Shown here in pieces: positions 9,226-18,216 of a DNA stretch of 64,000 bases. The position numbers were made by a program, and so were the translations under genes. Source of the stretch: Chitinophaga costaii (GTDB lineage: Bacteria > Bacteroidota > Bacteroidia > Chitinophagales > Chitinophagaceae); contig NZ_FMAR01000003.1 in assembly GCF_900094705.1 (NCBI RefSeq), positions 124,001-188,000 on the forward strand, written 5' to 3'. The first letter of the stretch is position 1. Every line of letters begins with the position of its first letter. Under the pieces are notes generated by a model. The model did no database searches. It had not been told where the DNA came from and saw nothing but the letters and a program-made list of their open reading frames with translations.

Positions 9226-9269
9226 GTTTTCTATTACTAGTGTAGAGCAAAAGCTTTGCCCTGCGCGAA

Positions 9270-9303
9270 GGAAAAGGCCCCCCGGTGGTTTATGCAGGGG
9301 GCC
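9270..9303 (-). terminator. Intrinsic terminator of the aldo/keto reductase gene
   Basis: On the minus strand GGCCCCC and GGGGGGCC form the stem and TTTTCC follows. It lies 24 bases past the reductase stop codon. Confidence 0.75.
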
Positions 9304-9326
9304 TGGTGTAATAAGGTAAGTGGTAC

Positions 9327-10283
9327 TTAGTGTTCTGCCAGGATCGTATTAATCTGTTCCAGCTCTTCAGGGCTGAACTTTATGTTATCTAGGCATTTCA
9401 AGGAGTCTTGCAGCTGGGATACCTTGCTGGCACCAATGAGTACTGAGGTAATGTTGGGGTCTTTCAGTATCCATGCCAGGGCCATGTGGGCCAGCTTCTG
9501 CCCCCGGCTTTCCGCAATAGCATTCAGGCGTGTGAGCTGCAACAGCCGTTGTTCCGTAATATCATTGGCTTTCAGGAAATGCCCGAGCGCTGCGCGCGAG
9601 TCTGCCGGGATACCATGCAGGTAACGGTCGGTGAGCAGGCCTTGTGCCAGCGGGGAAAACGGAATGCAGCCTACTCCTTTTTCCTCCAGCACATCCAGCA
9701 GGCCATTTTCTATCCAGCGTTCCAGCATGGAATATTTGGGCTGGTGAATGAGGCAGGGCGTACCCATTTGTTGCAAGATGTCTATAGCCTTCCTGGCCTC
9801 GGCGGCCTGGTAGTTGGAAATGCCCACATACAGGGCTTTTCCCTGGCGTACGATCAAATCCAGCGCGCGCATGGTTTCTTCCAGGGGCGTATTAGGATCA
9901 GGACGATGATGATAAAAAATATCTACATAATCCAGTTGCAAACGTTGCAGGCTCTGATCTAGGCTGGACACCAGGTATTTTTTGGAACCCCATTCTCCAT
10001 AAGGCCCTTCCCACATGTAGTAACCGGCTTTGGTAGAAATAATCATTTCATCGCGGTAGGGTTTAAAATCGGTTTGCAGGATGCGGCCAAAGAGCCCTTC
10101 TGCCGATCCCGGGGGAGGTCCATAGTTATTGGCCAGGTCAAAGTGGGTTATACCGTTATCGAATGCGGTGCGCAGGATGGCGCGCCCATTTTCAAATACA
10201 TCGGTACCGCCGAAGTTGTGCCAGAGGCCCAACGACACTGCAGGCAATTGTATGCCGCTTTTGCCGCAGCGGCGGTATTGCAT
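9327..10283 (-). CDS. Aldo/keto reductase, YghZ / L-glyceraldehyde-3-phosphate reductase type
   Basis: NADPH-dependent carbonyl reductase with a TIM-barrel fold, 318 residues from ATG 10283; the frame stays open a further 12 codons upstream, but the family begins at MQYRRCGKSG. The catalytic tetrad is present: Asp49, Tyr54 (HFDLANNYG), Lys85 (STKAG) and the His of FYHHRPD. The inserts around GYYMWEGPYGEWGSKKYL are those of the YghZ/Kv-beta branch (AKR14-like). It is a monocistronic gene with its own terminator. The physiological aldehyde is not known from sequence. Confidence 0.88.
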   Translation of the reverse strand: MQYRRCGKSGIQLPAVSLGLWHNFGGTDVFENGRAILRTAFDNGITHFDLANNYGPPPGSAEGLFGRILQTDFKPYRDEMIISTKAGYYMWEGPYGEWGSKKYLVSSLDQSLQRLQLDYVDIFYHHRPDPNTPLEETMRALDLIVRQGKALYVGISNYQAAEARKAIDILQQMGTPCLIHQPKYSMLERWIENGLLDVLEEKGVGCIPFSPLAQGLLTDRYLHGIPADSRAALGHFLKANDITEQRLLQLTRLNAIAESRGQKLAHMALAWILKDPNITSVLIGASKVSQLQDSLKCLDNIKFSPEELEQINTILAEH

Positions 10284-10397
10284 GTCTTGGTACCTTAAGG
10301 AATGTGGGAGATAGTGCATAAGGTTGAAATGATTTCCTTTTTAAATAGTGAGATAAAGTTGCTGAAAATATATGGCATTTTAGCAGCAGACATCTTA

Positions 10398-10435
10398 TTA
10401 AAAAGATAGCCCCGCAAGGTTGCGCAGGGCTATAT
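10398..10435 (-). terminator. Intrinsic terminator of the PAP2 gene
   Basis: On the minus strand TATAGCCCTG and CGGGGCTAT form the stem with a GC-rich loop, followed by CTTTTTAAT. It lies about 50 bases past the PAP2 stop codon. Confidence 0.65.
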
Positions 10436-10482
10436 AGTTGATAAATGGTAAGTTCAGCAACAGGCTGTACGCACAGTGGCGG

Positions 10483-11331
10483 TCAGAAATGATAGGTAAA
10501 ATTCACGCCTGCAGTTTTCCATTGCGCATCGTAAGCGGGCAGCAATACTACCTTGGGCGTGGCTTGCTTGCGGGAAAAGGTGCGTTGTAGCACAGGATAT
10601 ATGAGGTAAGCTGCTTCAGTACTCAAAATGCCTACACCGGCACCGGCAGCCACATCGCCGGCGTAGTGGCGCTGCTTGTACATGCGCAGGGCGCCGGTAC
10701 CCAATGCTGCCAAATAACCACTCCAGGCCAGTAAGGGATGTGTATCTTTAAATTCCAATCGCATGAGTTCTGCCGAAGCAAAGGCGGTGGCGGTATGACC
10801 GGAAGGAAAAGAAAGATCGTCGGTGCCATCGGGGCGGGTTTCCCGGGCAATATGTTTCACTGCTTCCGTAGAGATGCCCATGATGGCATAACTAATAGCG
10901 TAAATGATAGCCGTTTGGCCGGCAGTATGTTTGCCTTTTACGCCAGCGGCTTCCAATGCCGCCGTGGCGGCGGCAGGCAAGTATTTCAGGTAATCATCCA
11001 CCCAGGTATAAAAATGGGGATGATCTTCGTAGATCTCTTTGGCGGTAGAGTGATTGAGCTTATACATCGGAGAATTGGTACTCAATCCCGAGGCGCCAAT
11101 GCCGATTAGCGCAGCCGGGATGGTAATGCCGGCGGCAGTGAGATGAAAACCGCGTTCCGGTTCTACGGTCTGCGGAATTAAAAAGTGCGGAACAGTGGTG
11201 TCCCGGGAAGGTGGTTCAGGATTACCTGATGCCGTTGCAAAATCCAGGCGTTGTGCCAGGCAGTCCGTTCCGCTGATCAACAGTACAGACCATAAGGCCA
11301 CGCAGATAGGGAGTTTTAATGTTGGGCGCAT
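10483..11331 (-). CDS. PAP2-superfamily phosphatase, exported
   Basis: 282 residues with an N-terminal signal peptide (to about residue 26, DCLAQ). The acid phosphatase motifs of the PAP2 superfamily occur in order: KHIARETRP, SFPSGH and MYKQRHYAGDVAAG, giving the Lys/Arg, the two His and the Asp of the active site. Several hydrophobic segments suggest membrane association facing the periplasm. Members dephosphorylate undecaprenyl pyrophosphate, phosphatidylglycerophosphate or lipid A; which one applies here is not decided by sequence. Single gene with its own terminator. Confidence 0.85.
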   Translation of the reverse strand: MRPTLKLPICVALWSVLLISGTDCLAQRLDFATASGNPEPPSRDTTVPHFLIPQTVEPERGFHLTAAGITIPAALIGIGASGLSTNSPMYKLNHSTAKEIYEDHPHFYTWVDDYLKYLPAAATAALEAAGVKGKHTAGQTAIIYAISYAIMGISTEAVKHIARETRPDGTDDLSFPSGHTATAFASAELMRLEFKDTHPLLAWSGYLAALGTGALRMYKQRHYAGDVAAGAGVGILSTEAAYLIYPVLQRTFSRKQATPKVVLLPAYDAQWKTAGVNFTYHF

Positions 11332-11665
11332 ACATTGTAATTACTCGAATAAATCTGGGCGAATACTGTAGTCGTAGGTGTGATTTAGTTGAATATACGA
11401 TAAATGCCATTATTTTTACAGTTTAGTTAACATTTATTTACTGTTTTTAACAATTAAATAAGTATTTGCCGTAGTGCTTGCTTAAAATTCAAAAGGTTAA
11501 ATTCCCTGAGACCGTTAACTTCGCAGCGCTGTTCTGACTTCCAGTAATCCGGGGGGTTTAAAGGAACAATAATTGTATATCCACACATATCACCACAATT
11601 GCCCGGTTTATATTATTACATGTAATAATAATGTAATATGTTTACGGTCGCGGAAATAAATAATA
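11332..11665. other. AT-rich intergenic region between divergent PAP2 and mla genes
   Basis: 334 bases without an ORF, holding the promoters of two divergent units. The only distinct structure is the 20-bp palindrome listed separately. Confidence 0.6.
11611..11630. promoter_or_regulatory. 20-bp perfect palindrome upstream of mlaE
   Basis: TATTATTACATGTAATAATA equals its own reverse complement. It ends 35 bases before the mlaE start. AT-only arms around a CATG centre look like an operator more than a terminator, because no T-run or GC stem is present. Confidence 0.45.
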
Positions 11666-12466
11666 ATGCCCATGGATTCAACGAACTGGCAACCGGAAAA
11701 ACCAGTCATATCAAAGAAGATAGACCAATTTTTCATTACCATCTACCAGGTTTTCCTGTTTATACGCAAATTCTTCCGGGAAGTTTTTCGTATGCCTTTT
11801 GAACGTGGGGAATTTATTCGCCAATGTTACCAGATTGGATACCGTTCGCTGGCGTTGATCACCCTTACCGGTTTTATTACCGGGTTGGTATTCACCAAAC
11901 AATCCAGGCCTTCCCTGGCAGAATTTGGGGCCACATCGTGGCTGCCATCATTGGTAAGCATTGCCATCATCCGTGCGTTGGCACCCTTGGTTACGGCGCT
12001 GATCTGTGCCGGTAAAGTAGGATCCAGTATTGGTGCAGAGTTAGGATCTATGCGGGTAACGGAACAGATAGATGCCATGGAAGTTTCGGCTATCAATCCT
12101 TTTAAATTCCTGGTAGTGACCCGTGTATTGGCTACTACAGTGGTAGTGCCTATGCTGATGGCCTACACCGGCTTTATAGGCATGCTTGGTTCTTTTTTAG
12201 ATGTGCATCTGAACGAGGCCACTAGTATACAAACCTTTTTCCAGGCTGCTTTTGAAAAGATTTCCTTCCTGGACTTTGGTGCTTCCATGTTGAAAGCCAT
12301 TGTTTATGGCTTTACGATTGCTATGGTAGGTTGTTACCAGGGCTGGAATGCCAACCAGGGCACCCAGGGCGTAGGTAAGGCTGCTAACGTAGCGGTGGTA
12401 GTATCTATGTTCTTCATTTTTATAGAAGAGATTATTATTGTACAGGTCATTAACTTTTTTCGTTAA
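11666..12466 (+). CDS. mlaE: Lipid-transport ABC permease MlaE
   Basis: Inner-membrane permease of the Mla-type phospholipid transporter that connects inner and outer membranes. 266 residues, with about five hydrophobic segments after a cytoplasmic N-terminus of about 25 residues. The MlaE family signature is clear (GAELGSMRVTEQIDAMEVSA at about 122-141, then the PFKFLVVTRVLAT stretch). First gene of a three-gene operon: five bases separate it from mlaF. Two ATGs (11666, 11672) are possible. No mlaB or mlaC is adjacent, as is usual in Bacteroidota. Confidence 0.93.
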   Translation: MPMDSTNWQPEKPVISKKIDQFFITIYQVFLFIRKFFREVFRMPFERGEFIRQCYQIGYRSLALITLTGFITGLVFTKQSRPSLAEFGATSWLPSLVSIAIIRALAPLVTALICAGKVGSSIGAELGSMRVTEQIDAMEVSAINPFKFLVVTRVLATTVVVPMLMAYTGFIGMLGSFLDVHLNEATSIQTFFQAAFEKISFLDFGASMLKAIVYGFTIAMVGCYQGWNANQGTQGVGKAANVAVVVSMFFIFIEEIIIVQVINFFR

Positions 12467-12471
12467 AGCCC

Positions 12472-13245
12472 ATGAAAACAGCCAAGCCAAATATTAATTA
12501 TGATGAAATTGTGATAGACATCAAAGGGTTGTATAAATCTTTTGGTAGTAATCACGTGTTGCAAGGCGTAGACTTGCAGGTGCACCAGGGAGAAAACGTG
12601 GTGGTGCTGGGCCGCTCGGGTACAGGGAAGTCGGTATTGATCAAAATCATTTCCGGTTTGCTCTACCCCGACCAGGGTAAGGTGAATGTATTGGGTCAGG
12701 AGGTGCCGGATTTAGACGAATATGCCCTGCGCGACCTGCGCCGGCAGATTGGTTTTTCTTTTCAAAACAGCGCCCTGTATGATAGTATGACCGTAGGTGA
12801 GAACCTGGCCTTCCCGCTGAAACGGAATACCCGTCATTTGTCCTCTTCTAAACTCCGCAAATCTGTGGAAGCTGTGTTGGAGGCGGTGGGGCTATCGCAG
12901 ACGCTTCACCAACTGCCTTCGGAACTATCAGGCGGGCAGCGCAAGCGCATCGGCATTGCCCGTACACTCATTATGCAACCTAAAATTATGTTGTATGATG
13001 AGCCTACGGCGGGGCTAGACCCCATAACCAGCACCGATATCAATAACCTGATCAATGAAGTGCAGCAACGTTATAGCACCAGCGCCATTATTATTACGCA
13101 TGATCTTACCTGCGCCAAAACCACTGGCGATAAAATTGCCATGTTGCTAAACGGCAATTTCGTGAAGCAGGGCAGTTTCCAGGATGTTTTTAATACAGAG
13201 GATCCCGTGATCCACAGTTTTTACGATTATAACTTTATCCAGTAG
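12472..13245 (+). CDS. mlaF: Lipid-transport ABC ATPase MlaF
   Basis: Cytoplasmic ATPase that powers the MlaE permease. 257 residues with Walker A GRSGTGKSV, Q-loop QNSALYDSMTVGENLAFPL, signature LSGGQRKRIGIART, Walker B IMLYDEPTAGLD and the switch His in IIITHD. It is placed between mlaE (5 bases upstream) and mlaD (3 bases downstream), so the subunits are surely co-transcribed. Confidence 0.95.
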   Translation: MKTAKPNINYDEIVIDIKGLYKSFGSNHVLQGVDLQVHQGENVVVLGRSGTGKSVLIKIISGLLYPDQGKVNVLGQEVPDLDEYALRDLRRQIGFSFQNSALYDSMTVGENLAFPLKRNTRHLSSSKLRKSVEAVLEAVGLSQTLHQLPSELSGGQRKRIGIARTLIMQPKIMLYDEPTAGLDPITSTDINNLINEVQQRYSTSAIIITHDLTCAKTTGDKIAMLLNGNFVKQGSFQDVFNTEDPVIHSFYDYNFIQ

Positions 13246-13248
13246 CAT

Positions 13249-14253
13249 ATGAACGCATCCAACAAACGTGCAGTTACCGTTGGCATTTTTATTTTTGTCG
13301 GCATTGCCATCATCATTATGGCCGTACTTACCCTGGGCGGACAACGCAAGACGTTTGTAAGCTCGGTACAGGTGAGCGCCCTTTTTAAAGATATTAATGG
13401 CCTGCAGGCAGGCAACAATATCTGGTATTCCGGCGTGAAGATCGGCACCGTAAAAAAGATAGAGTTCACCGGTAGTGAATCTGTGAAGGTACTCCTGAAT
13501 GTACAGGAAGATTACACCAAGTTCATTCACAGCGATTGCAAGGCCAAGATTGGCTCCGACGGGTTGATCGGTAACCGTATTGTGGTATTATTTGGCGGTA
13601 CGCCCACAGCGCCTGCCCTGGCCGCCGGCAATGTATTGAATGTAGACAACGGCATTAGTACAGATGATATCATGAACACATTGCAGACAAACAATAAAAA
13701 TCTGGTAGGCATTACAGACAACCTGAAGGTGATCAGTACCAAGCTGGCTTCTGGCGAAGGGTCTATTGGTAAATTGCTTAACGACGAATCGTTGTATAAC
13801 GCGTTGGAAGCGGTGTCGCAGGCCTTGCGCCAGGCCTCTTCCAACACCCAGCAGATCACGGCAAACCTGAATAACTACACCGCCCAGTTACAAAAGAAAG
13901 GCACCCTGGCCAATGACCTGGTGAGTGACACGGTGATCTTCGCCCAGCTGCGCTCTACGGTAAGGCAACTGAACCAGGTGGCCTCTACGGCCAATGGTGT
14001 GGTAACAGACCTGAAAGGTGCGAGCAGCAGTGTAAATACTGCATTGAGCAATGATAGTTCGGCGGTAGGGGTTTTGCTGCACGATACTGCATCTGCCGAA
14101 AACCTCCGCCAGATCATTTACAACCTGCAAACCAGTACCGGCAAGTTAGACGAGGATCTGGAGGCAGCGCAGCATAACTTTTTGTTGAGAGGATATTTCA
14201 AGAAGAAAGCAAAAGCCGCTAAGAAAGCCGCGGACGCAGCGGTCAAGCAATAA
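13249..14253 (+). CDS. mlaD: MCE-domain lipid-binding protein MlaD
   Basis: Periplasmic lipid-binding subunit anchored in the inner membrane. A transmembrane helix at about 7-29 (VGIFIFVGIAIIIMAVL) is followed by one MCE domain (about 38-125, including GLQAGNNIWYSGVKIGTV and GLIGNRIVVLFGGT). The remaining about 200 residues are helical and Asn/Ser/Gln-rich and probably coiled, which makes the protein much longer than E. coli MlaD (about 180 residues). Last gene of mlaEFD, followed by a terminator. Confidence 0.93.
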   Translation: MNASNKRAVTVGIFIFVGIAIIIMAVLTLGGQRKTFVSSVQVSALFKDINGLQAGNNIWYSGVKIGTVKKIEFTGSESVKVLLNVQEDYTKFIHSDCKAKIGSDGLIGNRIVVLFGGTPTAPALAAGNVLNVDNGISTDDIMNTLQTNNKNLVGITDNLKVISTKLASGEGSIGKLLNDESLYNALEAVSQALRQASSNTQQITANLNNYTAQLQKKGTLANDLVSDTVIFAQLRSTVRQLNQVASTANGVVTDLKGASSSVNTALSNDSSAVGVLLHDTASAENLRQIIYNLQTSTGKLDEDLEAAQHNFLLRGYFKKKAKAAKKAADAAVKQ

Positions 14254-14266
14254 GTTATTATCATTT

Positions 14267-14312
14267 TAAAAAGGCTACAAGCAGGTATAGCGCCCGTTTG
14301 TAGCCTTTTTTT
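14267..14312 (+). terminator. Intrinsic terminator of mlaEFD
   Basis: AAAAAGGCTACAA and TTGTAGCCTTTTT form the stem with a 17-base loop and seven T at the end. Because both flanks are A/T-rich it may also serve the convergent gene. Confidence 0.8.
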
Positions 14313-14357
14313 ATGGGAGTATATGGGAGACTTCGACAGGAGAGGCTATACCGGTGG

Positions 14358-15497
14358 CTAAAACGCCTCGCCTAATTGGAAATATAAGCCCCGGTTATTG
14401 CCCTTGGCAATGCCATAATCTATACGCAAATTCAGCTTCTCCTTTTTATCCAACGCAAAACGCAAACCACCGCCGAAGGAATATTTCAGTGAGTTTAGTT
14501 GATAATCGGTTGTGGTATGGGCCACATCGCCGGAGCCGGCAAATCCTACCGCACCTAAGCGGCCTATGATGGGAATGCGGTATTCTGCCTGCACCACCAG
14601 CTGGTTTTGGTCGCGGTAGCGGCCATCATAATAACCGCGCATACTGTTAGAGCCACCAAAAGAGGCCAGGCTGCGCAGGGGTACGTGATTGCCGAAATTA
14701 TTAAAACTAAATACCTGTATGGCCAACACCTGGCCTTTGTATATTTTTTTAAACATGCGCAGGTCTACTACTACGTTGGTATAATTATAATCCGAGCCAA
14801 AGATCTTGTCGAAGTGATTAAAGAAGATCTGGCCGAAATAACCTTTATCAGGCGAAAAGGCATTATTGCGGCTGTCGTAGGTAAAACTCAGGCCGGTGCC
14901 AGACACCAGGTAGCCCTTGCGACCGGTTATCTGTTCGCGATCCAGCAGGTCGCCCTGGTCGTACTTAATCTTTAACAGGTTTTGCTGTTCATACATCATG
15001 CCCAGGAACAGGTTGTGACCCAGGTTGCGCATGAGGTGCAGGTAAATATAATATTGCTGGAAGGTGTACGAAGTTTTGGCAGCATCCGGCGTGTATTTGC
15101 CCAGCCCCCAAAAGTTGTCCGGGAAGTAACTGTAGGATGCCAGGAAGTTAAGGATATACTTTTCTTTGGGTAAATAAATAGACCCGTTTAGCGCGGCAAT
15201 CAACTGTTTTTTCAGGGAATAGAGCATGAGTGCCTGTGCATTGGAAGTGCGGGTGATGGTATCATTTTTTGAAATATGGAAGGTATAGGAAGTAGCGGCC
15301 CCAAAGCTCCAGCCAGTTTCAATAGAACGGGTAGCAACCGGGAATGCCAGCAGGGAATGTCCTTTATTATCTTTTAACACCGGTTTGGCGATGACGGAAC
15401 CTGGTTTCTTGGCAGACAACGTATCAATGGGTGATTGAGCGAAGGAAGAAGAATAAAATATAAGGCTCATTAATACGAGCGCCAGAAACTGCTGCAA
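14358..15497 (-). CDS. Outer-membrane beta-barrel, D15/BamA-like surface antigen
   Basis: 379 residues: signal peptide (1-20, SSSFAQ), then a barrel made of alternating amphipathic strands ending in a C-terminal aromatic-rich strand (LYFQLGEAF). The Omp85 barrel signature appears as FGGSNSMRGYYDGRYRDQ with a later VVQAEYRIP strand, corresponding to the lid-lock RGY/F motif. No POTRA repeats are present, so it is a barrel-only member; assembly of other proteins (BamA role) is not expected. It converges on mlaD, so an envelope role is plausible, but the substrate is unknown. A short dead relative of the same barrel type occurs at 30.7-31.0 kb. Confidence 0.82.
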   Translation of the reverse strand: MQQFLALVLMSLIFYSSSFAQSPIDTLSAKKPGSVIAKPVLKDNKGHSLLAFPVATRSIETGWSFGAATSYTFHISKNDTITRTSNAQALMLYSLKKQLIAALNGSIYLPKEKYILNFLASYSYFPDNFWGLGKYTPDAAKTSYTFQQYYIYLHLMRNLGHNLFLGMMYEQQNLLKIKYDQGDLLDREQITGRKGYLVSGTGLSFTYDSRNNAFSPDKGYFGQIFFNHFDKIFGSDYNYTNVVVDLRMFKKIYKGQVLAIQVFSFNNFGNHVPLRSLASFGGSNSMRGYYDGRYRDQNQLVVQAEYRIPIIGRLGAVGFAGSGDVAHTTTDYQLNSLKYSFGGGLRFALDKKEKLNLRIDYGIAKGNNRGLYFQLGEAF

Positions 15498-15799
15498 TCC
15501 TCTTATTTTTCCACAAATTAATGATTTTTAATAATCCTGCACTCCGGATATGCAAAGAGCGTTGGAGCTTGCTAAGCTTGGGGTGATATTATACCAGTAT
15601 TTTGTATGCTGGTATAGCCGTCATTCAGGCTAATGGCGGTATTTCGCTTAGGCTGCTCGGGCGGGCAAACAGGAAAATAAGCAACCCTGCACCTGTAAAT
15701 CGCTTCCGGTCATTAGGAAAGGTATGCAACCTGCTTAGCGGCACCAAGGTCTGTGTAGTGATGGCCTATACCATAGCGTTGGCGGGCAGATGCCGGGCG
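15498..15799. other. Intergenic region without a gene
   Basis: 302 bases between two minus-strand units. An 8-bp inverted repeat TATACCAG / CTGGTATA at 15590-15616 is the only structure I see. It has no T-run and its role is unknown. Confidence 0.4.
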
Positions 15800-16501
15800 T
15801 TAACGCATCAGCATGTTCATGACCAGTTCCTTATAACTGCGGCCTATGGGCAGGCTTTGGCCATTAATGTCCACATCGGTGGCAGAAATGGCTTCTATCT
15901 TGTCTTGCGCTACGATAAAGGAACGGTGAATACGCAGGAAATTATTACGCGCCAGCAATTCCTCTATCTGGCCTATCTGAAACTTGGTAAGGATATTTTT
16001 TTCTTTGGTGAAAATGCGAATGTATTCTTTCAGGCTTTCGATATACAGGATCTCGTCGAGATACACTTTTATCTTCTTTTTATTGACGTTGAAGAATAGG
16101 TGAGGACGCTGCTGCTGTGGTGTGATCGCGACGGAAGTGGGGGTGGTAGCCTGTTTTAGCTTATGAACGGCCATGAGGAAGCGGCTAAATTCTACGGGTT
16201 TCAATAGATAATCCAGCACATTAAATTCGTAGCCTTGCAATGCATATTCCTGGTAAGCGGTGGTAATGATTACCTGCGGCGGATGTTGCAGGGTGCGCAA
16301 GAAATCCAGCCCCTTGAGTTTGGGTAAATGAATATCCAAGAAAATAAGGTCTACTGTTGTTTGTTGTAATTTTTCCATGGCGTAAATGGCATCGGGGCAA
16401 ATGCCTTGCAGCTCCAGGAAAGGGATTTGATTGATGTAATCACTGAGCACTTCTGCGGCCAGTGGTTCGTCTTCCACGACGATGCAGTTATATTTTTGCA
16501 T
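15800..16501 (-). CDS. LytTR-family response regulator
   Basis: Two-component regulator, 233 residues from ATG 16501. Residues 1-120 form a receiver domain with acidic pocket EDE (10-12), phospho-acceptor Asp56 (IFLDIHLP) and the conserved Lys in LLKPVEF. Residues 130-233 form a LytTR DNA-binding domain (KIKVYLDEILYIESLKEYI, then LARNNFLRIHRSFIV). The start overlaps the end of the kinase gene by 14 bases, so the pair is translationally coupled. A longer frame upstream would run deep inside the kinase gene and is unlikely. Confidence 0.92.
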   Translation of the reverse strand: MQKYNCIVVEDEPLAAEVLSDYINQIPFLELQGICPDAIYAMEKLQQTTVDLIFLDIHLPKLKGLDFLRTLQHPPQVIITTAYQEYALQGYEFNVLDYLLKPVEFSRFLMAVHKLKQATTPTSVAITPQQQRPHLFFNVNKKKIKVYLDEILYIESLKEYIRIFTKEKNILTKFQIGQIEELLARNNFLRIHRSFIVAQDKIEAISATDVDINGQSLPIGRSYKELVMNMLMR

Positions 16502-17543
16502 GGCTTTGGAGGTTGAGGGTGAGTTGTACGGTAAATACCTGGGCGGCATTGGTAACCTTTAATGAATGATCGTGGTACATGAGTTCCAGTTGCCGGCGCA
16601 CATTGCCAAGTCCTATTTGTTCGGGTTGTATACGGTCTTCATTGGTCGTGTTAGCAATGATGAATTGCAAGATTTCGTTTTGCAGTTGCAGGTCTATATG
16701 CACAAAAGAGTTAAAGCGTGTTTCACTAACGCCGTGCTTAAATGCATTTTCCACGAAAGGTAGCAGCAGCAAAGGTGCCAGCAGGGATCCTTCCTGATCT
16801 ATATTCCGGTGAAACTGAATGCTCAGCCGTTCGTTAAAACGCAGTTTTTGTAATTCCAGGTAATCATCAATTATGCGAATTTCTTCGGAAATACAGATAA
16901 AACCCTTACCCGATTCATAGAGCATAAAACGTAGCAGTTTCGATAATTTCAAGATCATCGCTGCCGTTTTATCCGAGCGCTTGCGGGCCAATGCATAAAT
17001 GTTATTAAGGGTATTGAAGAGGAAATGCGGATGGGTTTGGTTGCGCAGAAATTTGAGTTCTGTTTGTAATTTTTCCTGCAACAGATTTTTTTCGCGCTCC
17101 TTGCCGGAAAGCTGCATGCGCAGCAATTTAAAGGTAAATGCATATCCCGATACAAAACCCAAATCCATGATGGTGAGCAGCAGGTAGGGTAGGTTCAGTA
17201 TGGAAGTAGGACGAATAATGTTGTGGTAAATGATGGGACCTACGATATAAAAATTAAGGCAGCGGTGTGCAAGGATCAGCGCCGTTAGTACCAGCAGGGT
17301 TTCCCCGCAAAGCCACCACCGCAGCGCAGGATATTTTAACGCCCTTGGAAAAACAAAGTACACAACGAAATACGTGAAGATGGCTTTAGGAATAGCGATA
17401 ATAACAGTGGCGATGATGGCCAGGCGTATACGTTCCCCATCCGGCATGCCGGGTAGGGCACTCATCGTCCATGTAAACTGCATGATGGAGTCTTGCAGCA
17501 GGTAAACGGCCCAGAACAATAAGTGGAGTAAAAAACGTTTCAT
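16488..17543 (-). CDS. LytS/YehU-type sensor histidine kinase
   Basis: Membrane sensor kinase, 351 residues. Four N-terminal hydrophobic segments (about 1-145) are followed by a coiled linker (REKNLLQEKLQTELKFL) and the His_kinase domain. The phospho-acceptor lies in QTHPHFLFNTLNNIYALA and the ATP-binding N-box reads LLLPFVENAFKHG. It overlaps the LytTR regulator gene and is its cognate partner. The stimulus is unknown, and no obvious target gene is adjacent. Confidence 0.92.
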   Translation of the reverse strand: MKRFLLHLLFWAVYLLQDSIMQFTWTMSALPGMPDGERIRLAIIATVIIAIPKAIFTYFVVYFVFPRALKYPALRWWLCGETLLVLTALILAHRCLNFYIVGPIIYHNIIRPTSILNLPYLLLTIMDLGFVSGYAFTFKLLRMQLSGKEREKNLLQEKLQTELKFLRNQTHPHFLFNTLNNIYALARKRSDKTAAMILKLSKLLRFMLYESGKGFICISEEIRIIDDYLELQKLRFNERLSIQFHRNIDQEGSLLAPLLLLPFVENAFKHGVSETRFNSFVHIDLQLQNEILQFIIANTTNEDRIQPEQIGLGNVRRQLELMYHDHSLKVTNAAQVFTVQLTLNLQSHAKI

Positions 17544-17708
17544 CGTTTATAAAAATCGGGAAAAAGTGCTGCTCTTTTACAAAAATTTACCAACGGCGGC
17601 CTGCTCCCCATAAATGACGGTTTGCACGGTATGGTATGGAAAGGACCTGGCGCGGAGGGTATGCAGGGAAATGCCTAATTTGGGGTTGGAATGCTAAAAC
17701 TGTAGTGT

Positions 17709-18209
17709 ATGAAATATATATTTTCGTGTAGCCTTATAAGTTACCTCGTGCTTGTCCTGGTGGCCTGCCAGCCCACTGGTACTAAAACAGCCGCCTCGGT
17801 GGAGCTTACAGCCCCGTCATCGTTTGTAATACCAGATTCCAGCCTGCGGCAGATCAGCGCGCCCGATACCTTATTTACAAACGGGATCCGTCCGGCGCAA
17901 TGGAAGCTGGCCGGGTTTAGTGATCCTACCGCCTTTAAGCGATTCCTGGCCTTGTTCAAGGATTGGGTGGTTCACGGGCAGGCAGACAGTATTACAGCCC
18001 ACATTAATTTCCCGCTGGCGCATTATAAGTCGGCGGCTGTTTTTAAACAGGCTTACGGGCAAGTGTTTGATAGTGCCATGAAAGCCACCGTTTTACAGCA
18101 GCCGCTAAACTGCATTTTCCGCAATTACCAAGGTGCTATGCTGGGCAATGGAGAGATCTGGTGGGCTGAATTAAACGGGCAGTATAAGATCATCGCCATT
18201 AATAAATAA
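17709..18209 (+). CDS. Hypothetical lipoprotein, 166 residues
   Basis: The signal sequence ends in a lipobox LVLVAC with Cys20, so the product is a lipoprotein of the periplasm or outer membrane. The mature part has a run of short helices and strands (FKRFLALFKDWVVHGQADSI, later GEIWWAELNGQYKIIAIN) that resembles an NTF2/DUF4440-like fold, but I cannot assign the family. It converges on the following response-regulator gene with seven bases between them. Own transcription unit. Confidence 0.65.
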   Translation: MKYIFSCSLISYLVLVLVACQPTGTKTAASVELTAPSSFVIPDSSLRQISAPDTLFTNGIRPAQWKLAGFSDPTAFKRFLALFKDWVVHGQADSITAHINFPLAHYKSAAVFKQAYGQVFDSAMKATVLQQPLNCIFRNYQGAMLGNGEIWWAELNGQYKIIAINK

Positions 18210-18216
18210 AACTTAC

